A stretch of 64,000 bases of DNA from Henckelia pumila (GCF_033568475.1 NC_133123.1:130110930-130174929), one strand, 5' to 3'. Counted from the first letter of the stretch, positions 23,365-35,052 are shown. Notes: generated by a model not told the origin, from the sequence alone. A program made the numbers and translations.

Positions 23365-24603
23365 AGACTTTGCTAGTCCCGAGCAAAACAGTAATGAGCA
23401 ATATAGTCGACCTCCGAATTTATACATTCCAAGATTCAATACACATGTCGGCTAATTTTCTCAAGAGTTCTCGTGTGTGTGTGATTTTCCAATCTCATCT
23501 ACCCACCTAACTTTCGGTAAAATCATGCAATCTATATGTTTCATAAAATCATTAACTCCGCCCTCAAGTTTCAAAATACTCTCAACCAAGTTCAACTTTT
23601 ACTCACACAGATCAACGAGACTTTTTCGATTAACATTAGGCCCAAGTATAATCGGTAGAAGATAAGCATCCATATGTATATCAATGTAAACAAGGACTCA
23701 AAATTCAAAGCAAGGGGAATTGAATATTTTCAATTTGTGCAGGATTATGAGTAGCTAAAATTTTTATTTGCATTGTCAGACATTAGTCTTGGCTTTCTTC
23801 TACTCCATACATCTTCATCTTTATGCCTTGTATTTGGACTAGAATTTCAATCCATTTTTTTTCTTTTCAAGGCCTCCCCTCACCTTACTTTCTCCGCCAT
23901 TACTTTTCTTTGAAATTTGTAGCTACTCAATTTGTTTTGGATTTTTCATGATTTATATAACTAACAAATGAATAATGGCTAAAAGACTCAACGAATTCAA
24001 AAATGCCTAAATCACTTCTGTGATCTTAAAAATCTACCTCAATTTCAAGTAAAAATCACAAGAGTTAAGAATCAAATCCTCTAATCCACATCACAATTCC
24101 ACATAATTTTTTTCTAATTGCTAGGAGTATCAAAAATCATGGCATTCGTGCATAAATGTGAGAACTCAAGATTAAATATAGCTAACATAAACTTTTTCAG
24201 CACACAAAATTTATTTTCATCATAGGCCAACACAATTACAACATCATGCATTTAACTCAAACTAACTCATTAAAAAAAATTCAAATTTTCACAATTTTTA
24301 AACACCCCCCCCCCCAACCAAATCTAAATTGTGTATTATCTTCAATGTACAATATTGATTAAAAACACGGGACACATACCTTAGGCACCAAGCGTCAGTA
24401 CTCGGCACCATCTTAATCACTCAAAATTCTTCATCAGAAGTGGCTCCTAAACTCTTTTAGCACCATACTTTTTTACCTACACAATTCAAAATCATTATTG
24501 ATGTCTAGTTTCCTCATGATAAAAATAAAAACAAAAACAACTAAAAGAAAATAAAAAACGAAAAAAAAAACTAGCTTGGGTTGCCTCCCAAAAAGCGCTT
24601 AAT
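23365..24603 (-). other. Non-coding 3' region of Athila-like copy 1
   Basis: About 1.2 kb between gag-protease and the 3' LTR with no domain match that I can see, where RT, RNase H and integrase would be expected. It has an A-rich run near 24520-24570 and a run of 11 C at 24305-24315. The C run corresponds in copy 2 to a second AAGTTTGGGGGGG tract. Confidence 0.7.
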
Positions 24604-27012
24604 TTATAGTCCATAGCCCGACTGTATTCCAATTCTAGCCCGGTTCCGCTTTTTGAGGGTCTTCCCTTTCGCTTTCACCCTCCAAGTATATTCAACAACC
24701 TTTTTAAACTTTGATTTTTTCTTCGTTTTCTTCTTTTTTTTTGGCACCTTCGGATCATTCTTCTTTGAATCTACCTCATGAACAAGTTTGGGATGGCCAT
24801 TTAGCTTCACAACTCGCTCAATCATGCATAATTCCTCGATGGGTGGATTACTTGATTTCTTGAATATGTTAAAAATAACTCTTTCGCCGTCCACAACCAT
24901 CGACAACTCACCATTCTTCACCTCAATCTTGGCATCAGCAGTGGCCAAGAAAGGTCTCCCCAATATCAGTGGCATATTTGCATCCTCCTCCATATCTAGC
25001 ACAACAAAATCCGCCGGAAAAATAAATTTATCTATTTTTACCAAAACATCTTCAATGATTCCAAGCGGATATGTGATAGATCCATCAGCTAGCTGCAATG
25101 CGATCATTGCGGGCTTCACCTCGCCAAGTCCTAAGCTCCTGAAAACAGACAAAGGCATCAGATTAATGCTAGCTCCTAGATTGCGAAGTGCATTATTAAA
25201 ATAAGAAGAACCAATAGTGCAAGAAATAGTAAAACTTCTTGGATCCTTCAACTTTTGTGGCATCTTCTTTTGGAGCACATCACTACATTCTTCAGTTAAG
25301 CTCACCACCTCATTCTCTTGCAGCCTCCTTTTCTTGGACATCACCGCTTTAATAAACTTCGCATAATTCGGCATTTGTGCCAAAGCATCAGCAAAAGGGA
25401 TGTTGATATGTATCTTCTTGAAAATCTCCAAGAATTTTGAAAACTGCTCGTCCACTGCCTTCTTCTTGAACCTTTGGGGGTATGGAAGAGGAGGTTTGTA
25501 CATCGATTTCTGCTCAGGTTCAGACTCTTTCTCCTCAACCTTCTTCTCGTAAACTGCAAATTTTTCTGACTTCTTACTCTCAGATTTGCCCTCTTCATTA
25601 TCCACATGCTTCCCACTCCTCAACGTGATAGCATTACACTGCTCTTTGGGATTCACCTCAGTATTACTTGGGAATTGGCCTCTGTTATTATCTTTCAGTA
25701 CGTTCGCCAACTGCCAAATGCTAGTCTCCATGGATTGCAATACAACACACATGTTGGCCACATGCGTCTCTAAGCTGTCAAGGCGAGTCTCAATCCTTGT
25801 CATCCGCTTGCTCGATTCCTGCACAAAAGCATTAACAACATCCTCCAAAGGAGGCTTACCCTCACCCTTATTTGTATTGTATACCGGAGGAGGATTCAAC
25901 ACATTATTATTGTTAGCATAAGAAAAATTTTCATGATTACGCAGACTAGGGTGATATTGATTGGGTATAGGATTACCTCAATAGTTGTTGTAATTTCTGT
26001 TGTTCACATATTGAGCTTGCTCCACACTCTAAAATTCATCAGCAGAATTTACGGCAGTCGCCAGCGATGCTGTCTTAATAGAAACTTGATTGCCTTTGGT
26101 CAGTGCAGCCAATTGTGTAGAAATAGTAGCCATCTGAGCAGTCAAAGCAGTGAATGCATCAACCTCATGAATTCCAGCAGGTTTTCTTATTACAGATCTC
26201 TCAGTCGGCCACTGATAACTGTTAACAGTCATTTGCTCAAGCATCTCATAAGTCTGTTCATGAAATTTAGAAAATATTGATCCTCCAGCTGCAGCATCAA
26301 CAGAAATCCTCGTTGGGACATTCAAACCATTGTAGAATAACTCAATCTGTTCCCAATTCGAAAAATTATGATTTGGACACTTCCTAAGCAACTCCTTGTA
26401 CCGCTCCCAAGCTTCATAAAGCTGCTCATAATCTTGCTATTTGAAAGTTGTGATCTCAATTTTTAGTTGGGCAGACTTGGCAGGAGGAAAGTACTTAGCC
26501 AGAAATTTAGATGTCATGTCTTCCCATGTAGTGATGCTCCCTAGAGGTAGTGACTGCAACCAACTGCGAGCATTATCCCTAAGAGAGAACGGGAACAATC
26601 GTAGTCTAATGGTGTCCTCAGTAACACCATGAATCTTCACTGTGTCAGCGATCTCCAAAAAAGTACGCAGGTGCAAATTTGGATCTTCAGTAGCTGCACC
26701 CTTAAACTGATTCTGTTGCTCCATATTAATTAGAGCTGGCTTCAACTCAAAATTATTCGCCGTGATGTTCTGTCGAGCTATCCCAGAATAATGAGTATTG
26801 ATCACTGGTCGAAAGTAATCTCTGATCGGCACCGGAGCATTATTGACAGCTCTTTCCCTTTTTTCAGCCATTTGTTGCAACTCTTCTCTTCTAGCTTTTC
26901 TCAAAGCTTTAGCAGTTTTCTCGATTTCCGGAACAAAGAGCAGTGAGTCATAACTTTGGCTTTTTCGCATAAATTGAATAGACAAGGAAAATTTTAAAAT
27001 TAGAACCAACAA
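24604..27012 (-). pseudogene. Athila-like gag-protease, copy 1, broken
   Basis: The minus strand has a gag core (LRLFPFSLRDNARSWLQSLP, FLAKYFPPAK) and later a retropepsin-like domain (NLGASINLMPLS, LILGRPFLATADA), ending in a lysine-rich tail. Three in-frame stops separate the pieces: TAG at 26437-26439 (CAA in copy 2), TAG at 26029-26031 (GAG in copy 2) and TGA at 25978-25980 (CGA in copy 2). A one-base change near the 3' end alters the tail relative to copy 2. There is no RT, RNase H or integrase. Confidence 0.88.
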
Positions 27013-27084
27013 AATAAAATAAAATGCTCTAAATCAAAATTAATACTAATTAGCACAATTTAATATAAATAAAATAAAATTCAC

Positions 27085-27102
27085 TCCCCGGCAATGGCGC
27101 CA
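27085..27102 (-). other. Primer binding site (tRNA-Asp type), Athila-like copy 1
   Basis: The minus strand reads TGGCGCCATTGCCGGGGA, an 18-base match with one mismatch to the complement of the plant tRNA-Asp 3' end, six bases from LTR-2. This primer is typical of Athila-like elements. Confidence 0.78.
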
Positions 27103-27108
27103 AAAACT

Positions 27109-28575
27109 TGTTGCGTGTTTTTCGCTCGCAAGCGCACGATGTCAAGTTATAATATAGGAATTAATTCCAAGTCGATCCCACGAAGAATGAATAAATGATA
27201 TTATATCAAATATTTGTAACTAATAAAATCCTAATCCTATGTAGAGCTACGAAATTGATTTGATTTTAATATAAAACTAAAATTTGCAAGAAACAAAATA
27301 AATAACCACGAGTTCACGAAATGAAAATTCAATAAGTGATGAGTGCTAGAGGTTCGACTTCACTTGACTGTCCACCACAATTTATTTCTAATTATTGTTT
27401 AATTATCAATTCTTTTAGTTTATTAGCCAAGAATCCCTATTATTTTCTACTACCTATCTCAAGTGTCAAGCAGAAATTCGTATTCAATAGCAAACTCAAT
27501 ATGTCTATCTAAGTTTAACTATTAAATCCGGTAAATAGCATGGGAATCCTTCTAATGGCTTCTATGGAGTTATATGCCCCTCGAACAATATAAACACCAA
27601 AGATGTATTTTCCTATGTCGTATTCAAAATCTTCTCTCTCGAGTGATAGATTCTAAATCAATTATCATTCAATCTATGACCAGTAAATTGAAAGTATTAA
27701 AATCAGGAAAACACAAATAAACTGTGCGAAGAATTCAAATATATAAATCAAAATATCTCAATCATGGTTTTCAGTCAAGATCCGTCTACCTCTAGACTAA
27801 GAAATTAGTTAATAACAAATTCAAAGATCAAATAAAACTTGTTCTTCAAATAATCCATCAAACTATAAAAATAGAGTTTAAAGGAAAACTAGAACGAAGT
27901 AAAATTAAGCTTTTCCATAGCCGGATGTCGCCGTCTTCCATCTTCGTATCAAATTCTCGAGCTCTTGTGCACTTTAAAACTCTCAATAGCCGTCTCTATG
28001 CTCTTAAAATTCTCTAAACCCTCGTATCCTCCAGAATAAGTCATAAAATCCCTTTTAAAACTCAATTAAAGACTTTCCATATTTTTGGAGATTGCGCAGC
28101 GCTGGAGCGCTAATTATTCGGCGCTGGGGCTCTCAAGATTCATATTTTATTTTTTAATATCGGACGTCTAGCGCTGGAGGCGCTGGGGCGCTCTGGACAT
28201 GAATTTACGGGTGCTAGAGCGCTAGGAATATGGAGCTGAGGCGCTACTTGTTCTTCCATTTCACCATCTGCGCAGCATTTTTGTAAAAATCATAACTCAA
28301 GTTTTAACCGTCGGATCAAGCTGAAATTTTGACATAAACTTTAAAACATCCTAAACTTCAATTTGTACGGTGATCGGATTTTGATGTCTGTAACATTCCC
28401 AGTAATTTTTTGAAGTTTGAAGTCCCGTAATTCGGCTTTCCTCTTCTTCTTGCTACTTTTCTTCAAATCCTTGCAACTCACAAAAACAACAATAAATACG
28501 CATAATATCCACTCGATACATCACAAAATCCAAGTCAAATCATATATAAATTAAGTGCATAAAATTCACTTATCA
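27109..28575 (-). repeat. Athila-like element LTR-2 (shared central LTR)
   Basis: 1467 bp, TGTTGCGTG to CTTATCA on the + strand. It is the 5' LTR of the left copy and the 3' LTR of the right copy. Its GCGCT array at 28098-28246 has two neighbouring units fused. Confidence 0.92.
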
Positions 28576-29855
28576 AATCCCCCCAAACTTAGACTTTTGC
28601 TAGTCTCGAGCAAAACAGTAATGAGCAATATATTCGACCTCCGAATTTATACATTCCAAGATTCAATACACATGTCAGCTAATTTTCTCAAGAGTTCTCG
28701 TGTGTGTGTGATTTGCCAATATCATCTACCCACCTAACTTTCGGTAAAATCATGCAATTCGTATGCTTCATAAAATCATTAACTCCGCCCTCAAGTTTCA
28801 AAATACTCTCAACCAAATTCAACTTTTACTCACACAGATCAACGAGACTTTTTTGGTTAACATTAGGCTCAAGTATAATCGGCAGGAGATAAACATCCAT
28901 ATGTATATCAATGTAAACAAGGACTCAGAATTTAAAGCAAGGGGAATTGAATATTTTCAATTTGTGCAGGATTATGAGTAGCTAAAATTTTTATTTGCAT
29001 TGTCAGACATTAGTCTTGGCTTTCTTCTACTCCATGCATCTCAATCTTTATGCCTTGTATTTGGACTAGAATTTCAATCCATTTTTTTTTCTTTTCAAGG
29101 CCTCCCCTCACCTTACTTTTTCCACCATTACTTTTTTTTTGAACTTTTTAGCTACTCAATTTGTTTTGGATTTTTCATGATTTATATAACTAACAAATGA
29201 ATAATGGCTAAAAAGGCTCAACGAATTCAAAAATGCCTAAATCACTAATGTGATCTTAAAAATCTACCTCAGTTTCAAGTAAAAATCACAAGAGTTAAGA
29301 ATCAAATCCTCTAATCCACATCACAATTCCACATAATTTTTTTCTAATTGCTAGGAGTATCAAAAATCATGGCATTCGTGCATAATTATGAGAAATCAAG
29401 ATTAAATATAGCTAACATAAACTTTTTCAGCACACAAAATTTATTTTCATCATAGGCCAATACAATTACAACATCATGCATTTAACTCAAACTAACTCAT
29501 TAAAAAAATTCAAATTTTCACAATTTTTAAACACCCCCCCAAACTTAAATTGTGCATTGTCCTCAATGTACAATATTCATTAAAAACACGGGACACATAC
29601 CTTAGGCACCAAGCGTCAGTACTCGGCACCATCTTAATCACTCAAAATTCTTCATCAGGGGTGGCTCCTAAACTCTTTCAGCTCCATACTTTTTTACCTA
29701 CACAATTCAAAATCATTATTGATGTCTAGTTTCCTCATGATAAAAATAAAAACAAAAACAAATAAAAGAAAATAAAAAACGCAAAAAAAAACTAGCTTGG
29801 GTTGCCTCCCAAGAAGCGCTTAGTTTATAGTCCATAGCCCGACCGTATTCCAATT
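28576..29855 (-). other. Non-coding 3' region of Athila-like copy 2
   Basis: This begins with the polypurine tract (minus AAGTTTGGGGGGATT, 28576-28590). About 1.25 kb follows without recognisable coding domains. A second polypurine-like tract, minus AAGTTTGGGGGGG, lies at 29534-29546, and an A-rich run lies near 29740-29790. Confidence 0.7.
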
Positions 29856-32234
29856 CTAGCCCGGTTCTGCTTTGTTGAGGGTCTTCCCTTTCGCTTTCAC
29901 CCTCCAAATATATTCAACAACCTTTTTAAACTTTGATTTCTTCTTCGTTTTCTTCTTATTCTTTGGCACCTTTGGATCATTTTTCTTTGAATCTACCTCA
30001 TGAACAAGTTTAGGATGGCCATTTAGCTTCACAACTCGCTCAATCATGCATAATTCCTCGATGGGTGGATTACTTGATTTCTTGAATATGTTAAAAATAA
30101 CTCTTTCGCCGTCCACACCCATCGATAACTCACCATTATTCACCTCAATCTTGGCATCAGCAGTGTCCAAGAAAGGTCTCCCCAATATCAGTGGCATATT
30201 TGCATCCTCCTCCATATCTAGCACAACAAAATCCGTCGAAAAACTAAATTTATCTATTTTTACCAAAACATCTTCATTGATTCCAAGCAGATATATGATA
30301 GATCTATCAGCTAGCTGCAATGCGATCATTGTGGGCTTCACCTCGCCAAGTCCTAAGCTCCTGAAAATAGACAAAGGCATCAGATTAATGCTAGCTCCTA
30401 GATTGCAAAGTGTATTATTAAAATAAGAAGAACCAATAGTGCAAGGAATTGTAAAACTCTCTGGATCCTTCAGCTTTTGTGGCATCTTCTTTTGGAGCAT
30501 ATCACTACATTCTTCAGTTAAGCTCACCACCTCATTCTCTTGCAGCCTCATTTTCTTGGACATCACCTCTTTAATAAACTTCGCATAATTCGGCATTTGT
30601 GCCAAAGCATCAGCAAAAGGGATGTTGATATGTATCTTCTTGAAAATCTCCAAGAATTTTGAGAACTGTTTGTCTACTGCCTTCTTCTTGAACCTTTGGG
30701 GGTATGGAAGAGGAGGTTTGTACATCGATTTCTGCTCAGGTTCAGACTCTTTCTCCTCGACCTTCTTCTTGTCAACTGCAAATTTTTCAGACGTCTTACT
30801 TTCAGATTTGCCCTCTTCATTATCCACTTGCTTCCCACTCCTCAACTTGATAGCATTACACTGCTCCTTGGGATTCACCTCAGTATTACTTGGGAATTGG
30901 CCTCTGTTATTATCTTTCAGTACGTTCGTCAACTGCCAAATGCTAGTCTCCATGGATTGCAATACAGCACCCATGTTGGCCACATGCGTCTCTAAGCTGT
31001 CAAGGCGATTCTCAATCCTTGTCATCCGCTTGCTCGATTCCTGCACAAAAGCATTAACAACATCCTCCAAAAGAGGCTTACCCTCACCCTTATTTTTATT
31101 GTATCCCGGAGGAGGATTCAACACATTATTATAGTTAGCATAAGAAAAATTTTCATGATTACGCAGACTAGGGTGATATTGATTGGGTACAGGATTACCT
31201 CGATAGTTGTTGTAATTTCTGTTGTTCACATATTGAGCTTGCTCCACACTCTCAAATTCATCAGCAGAATTTACGGCAGTCACCAGCGATGCTGTCTTAA
31301 TAGAAACTTGATTGCCTTTGGTCGGTGCAGCCAACTGTGTAGAAATAGTAGCCATCTGAGCAGTCAAAGCAGTGAATGCGTCAACCTCATGAATTCCAGC
31401 AGGTTTCCTTATTACAGATCTCTCACTCGGCCACTGATAACTGTTAACAGTCATTTGCTCAAGCATCTCATAAGCCTGTTCATGAAATTTAGAAAATATT
31501 GAACCTCCAGCTGCAGCATCCACAAAAATCCTCGTTGGGCCATTCAAACCATTGTAGAATAACTCAATCTGTTCCCAATCCGAAAAATTATGATTTGGAC
31601 ACTTCCAAATCAACTCCTTGTACCGCTCCCAAGCTTCATAAAGCTGCTCATAATCTTGTTGTTTGAAAGTTTTGATCTCAATTTTTAGTTGGGCAAACTT
31701 GGCAGGAGGGAAGTACTTAGCCAGAAATTTAGATGTCATGTCTTCCCATGTAGTGATGCTCCCTAGAGGTAATGACTGCAACCAACTGCGAGCATTGTCC
31801 CTAAGAGAGAACGGGAACAATCGTAGTCTAATGGTGTCCTCAGTAACAGCATGAATCTTCACTGTGTCAACGATCTCCAAAAAAGTACGCAGGTGCAAAT
31901 TTGGATCTTCAGTAGCTGCACCCTTAAACTGATTCTGCTGCACCATATTAATCAGAGCTGGCTTCAACTCAAAATTATTCGGTGTGATGTTCTGCCGAGC
32001 TATCCCAGAATAATGAGTATTGATCACCGGTCGAAAGTGATCTCTGATCGGCACCGGAGCATTATTGACAGCTCTTTCCCTTTCTTCAACCATTTGTTGC
32101 AACTCTTCTCTTCTAGCTTTTCTCAAAGCTTTAGCAGTTTTCTCGATTTCCGGATCAAAGAGCAGTGAGTCGTAACTTTGGCTTTTTCGCATAAACTGAA
32201 TAGACAAGGAAAATTTTAAAATTAGAACCAACAA
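29856..32234 (-). CDS. Athila-like Gag-protease, copy 2, open over 792 codons
   Basis: This is a single open frame on the minus strand. The gag core (LRLFPFSLRDNARSWLQSLP; FLAKYFPPAKFAQLKIEIKTFK) would form the particle. A central region includes a coiled-coil-prone stretch (MTRIENRLDSLETHVANMG) that may aid multimerisation. The C-terminal third resembles an aspartic protease (CNLGASINLMPLSIF, then LILGRPFLDTADAKIEV), but the residue expected to be the catalytic Asp before LGAS is Asn, as in copy 1. A lysine-rich tail (KNKKKTKKKSKFKK) ends it, possibly for RNA binding. No RT, RNase H or integrase follows, so mobility would depend on another element's enzymes (TR-GAG-like). The start at 32234 is the first in-frame Met; MRKSQSYDSLLF further in is an alternative. 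Confidence 0.82.
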   Translation of the reverse strand: MLVLILKFSLSIQFMRKSQSYDSLLFDPEIEKTAKALRKARREELQQMVEERERAVNNAPVPIRDHFRPVINTHYSGIARQNITPNNFELKPALINMVQQNQFKGAATEDPNLHLRTFLEIVDTVKIHAVTEDTIRLRLFPFSLRDNARSWLQSLPLGSITTWEDMTSKFLAKYFPPAKFAQLKIEIKTFKQQDYEQLYEAWERYKELIWKCPNHNFSDWEQIELFYNGLNGPTRIFVDAAAGGSIFSKFHEQAYEMLEQMTVNSYQWPSERSVIRKPAGIHEVDAFTALTAQMATISTQLAAPTKGNQVSIKTASLVTAVNSADEFESVEQAQYVNNRNYNNYRGNPVPNQYHPSLRNHENFSYANYNNVLNPPPGYNKNKGEGKPLLEDVVNAFVQESSKRMTRIENRLDSLETHVANMGAVLQSMETSIWQLTNVLKDNNRGQFPSNTEVNPKEQCNAIKLRSGKQVDNEEGKSESKTSEKFAVDKKKVEEKESEPEQKSMYKPPLPYPQRFKKKAVDKQFSKFLEIFKKIHINIPFADALAQMPNYAKFIKEVMSKKMRLQENEVVSLTEECSDMLQKKMPQKLKDPESFTIPCTIGSSYFNNTLCNLGASINLMPLSIFRSLGLGEVKPTMIALQLADRSIIYLLGINEDVLVKIDKFSFSTDFVVLDMEEDANMPLILGRPFLDTADAKIEVNNGELSMGVDGERVIFNIFKKSSNPPIEELCMIERVVKLNGHPKLVHEVDSKKNDPKVPKNKKKTKKKSKFKKVVEYIWRVKAKGKTLNKAEPG

Positions 32235-32310
32235 AATAAAATAAAATGCTCTAAATCAAAATTAATACTAATTAGCACAATTTAATATAAATCAAATAAA
32301 ATTCACTCTC

Positions 32311-32324
32311 CGGCAACGGCGCCA
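32311..32324 (-). other. Primer binding site (tRNA-Asp type), Athila-like copy 2
   Basis: The minus strand reads TGGCGCCGTTGCCG, a perfect match over this stretch to the plant tRNA-Asp 3' complement, six bases from LTR-3. Confidence 0.8.
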
Positions 32325-32330
32325 AAAACT

Positions 32331-33811
32331 TGTCGCGTGTTTTTCATTCGCAAGCGCACGATGTCAAGTTATAATATAGGAATTAAGTCCAAGTCGATCC
32401 ACGGAGAATGAATAAATGATATTATATCAAATATTTGTAACTAATAAAATCCTAATCCTATGTAGAGCTACGAAATTGATTTGATTTTAATATAAAACTA
32501 AAATTTGCAAGAAACAAAACTAAATAACCACGAGTTCACAAAATGAAAATTCAATAAGTGATGAGTGCTAGAGGTTCGACTTCACTTGACTGTCCACCAC
32601 AATTTATTTCTAATTATTGTTTAATTATCAATTTTTCTAGTTTATTAGCCAAGAATCCCTATTATTTTCTACTACCTATCTTAAGTGTCAAGCAGAAATT
32701 TGTATTCAATAGCAAACTCAATATGTCTACCTAAGTTTAACTATTAATTCGGTAAATAGCATGGGAATCCTTCTAATGGCTTCTATGGAGTTATATGCCT
32801 CTCGAACAATATAAACACCAAAGATGTATTTTCCTATGTCGTATTCAAAATCTCCTCTCTCGATTGATAGATTCTAAATCAATTATCATTCAATCTATGG
32901 CCATTAAATTGAAAGCATTAAAATTAGGAAAACACAAATAAACTGTGCGAAGAATTCAAATATATAAATCAAAATATCTCAATCATGGTTTCTAGTCAAG
33001 ATCCTTCTACCTCTAGACTAAGAAATTAATTCATAACAAATTCAAAGATCAAATAAAACTTGTTCTTCAAATAATCCATCAAACTATAAAAATAGAGATT
33101 AAAGGAAAACTAGAACGAAGTAAAATTAAGCTTTTCCGTAGCCGGATGCCGCCGTCTTCCGTCTTCGTATCAAATTCTCGAGCTTTTGTGCACTTCAAAA
33201 CTCTCAATAGCCGTCTATATGCTCTGAAAACTATCTAAACCCTCGTATCCTCCAGAATAAGTCATAAAATCCCTTTTAAAACTCGATTAAAGACTTTCCA
33301 TATTTTTGGAGACTGCGCAGTACTGGAGCGCTAATTATTCGGCGCTGGGGCGCTCAAGTTTTGTATTTTATTTTTCAATGACGAACATCTTGCGCTGGAG
33401 CGCTAAAAAAAAGGCGCTGGGGCGCGCTGGACATTAATTTACGGGAGCTGGAGCACTAGGAATATGGCGCTGAGGCGCTACTAGTTCTTTAATTTCACCA
33501 TCTGCGCAGAATTTTTGTAAAAATCATAACTCTAGTTCTAGCCGTTGGATCGAGCTGAAATTTTGACAGAAACTTTAAAACATCCTAAAATTCAATTTTA
33601 ACGGTGAAGATTGGATTTATGTCTGTAACATTCCCAGTAATTTTCTGAAATTTGCTGTCCCGTAATTCGGCTTTCCGCTTCTTCTTGCTACTTTTTTTCA
33701 AATCCTTGCAACTCACAAAAAACAACAACAAATACGCATAATATCCACTCGATACATCACAAAATCCAAGTCAAATCATATATAAATTAAGTGCATAAAA
33801 TGCATTTATCA
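32331..33811 (-). repeat. Athila-like element LTR-3 (outer 5' LTR)
   Basis: 1481 bp, TGTCGCGTG to TTTATCA on the + strand, with a GCGCT palindrome array at 33319-33480. The flanks of the whole array are ATAGG (21868-21872) and ACTGG (33812-33816), an imperfect five-base target duplication. Confidence 0.9.
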
Positions 33812-34693
33812 ACTGGCTACTCCAAGCTCCTGGTGCTCAACCCTGCACCTACACCTGCCCCGTCAAATAGGGTGTCCAGATACACATAAATTATTGGACG
33901 TGAGCTCTAAGCTCAATACGAAAGCACGGATAAACATACAAATATGATGAATGCAAATGACATGGTATCCATATCAGCGATAATTGTATACAACTGCTCA
34001 GACTGGCGCCTGGAACATGAGCTTGTCACATCGGGGTCGTTAACCACTGTGCGCGACCACTCACTCCCGAATCTCGAACGCGGACCACAGAGTACTCTAG
34101 ATACCAGTACCTAAGGGTAATCGACATCAAAACGTCCAAACATGGCTGAGCAACCCTAACCAGCTCATCTCAAAAGATGTACAGGCACAAGATGATATGC
34201 ACATGACACGTAACAATAATAACATGCAAACACATAAATGCAACATATAAGCATGCATATTCGCTGACAATCTCAGTCAATACTTATGTACCTTACTACA
34301 TGCAGTACTAGCAGTCACACTCTAGGTTCCAAGCCTATCATCAACTCTACAATGCAAATGCACATTCATCATTCATTAAGCAATAAAAGCCTTAACTAAG
34401 CTATTGCATACTCCTAAATTATTTAAGGAGATCATAGCTATACATGCGTCTGTCGTCAGCTCACTGATGGCCACTAACCCGGAACTAAGGGCACACCCCT
34501 GCTGTAGCTCCACAGCCTTGAGCACGGCTCTGCTACATGAGCACTGCTCTACAACTAGGTCAGACACTGTCTGACTATACTAAAATATATTTTTTACTCC
34601 AACTCTAAAATAAGAGTACCCAAAGCCCTAAAATAGAGCAACGTGGGCGAATGAGAGAAAACTGGTGCGGTTGTGAAATGAGCCCTTCGGCCT

Positions 34694-34703
34694 CATTTTA
34701 TAG
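34694..34703 (-). promoter_or_regulatory. LTR D TATA box
   Basis: The minus strand reads CTATAAAATG just downstream of the palindrome array, the same layout as LTRs A and C. Confidence 0.55.
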
Positions 34704-34710
34704 ACGAGGG

Positions 34711-35052
34711 TTCGGACCGTCCGAACTCTGCATGCGTGACAAGTGTCACCTGAAAGAACTTCGGACCGTCCGATTGGGACTTCGCATCGTCCGATCTCGA
34801 TATTACGTCATCCATGACATCACTCCTTCGGACACCTGGCCGGACCACTGTTCGAACCTCCGATCATGGACTTCGGATCGTACGAACTCAACTTCCAGCC
34901 AATCAAATAATTTCCTTATCTTATCTTATCTGAGGAAGATCGGATCGTCCGATCCTAGTTCGGAGCATCCGAAATCCGCCCATCCGAACTGCAACAGGCC
35001 CTCCGAACTCAGCTACTTCGGACCATCCGATCCTAGGTTCGGAGCCTCCGAT
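34711..35052 (-). repeat. Palindrome array in LTR D
   Basis: About nine imperfect units such as TTCGGACCGTCCGAA (34711-34725) and ATCGGATCGTCCGAT. The half-sites TCGGA/TCCGA are the same as in LTRs A-C although the rest of the LTR is diverged. Confidence 0.78.

Noticed and set aside
29856..32234. The 792-codon frame as a host gene
   Set aside because: It lies between LTRs with primer site and polypurine tracts, has gag and protease motifs, and has a broken paralogue in the next unit.
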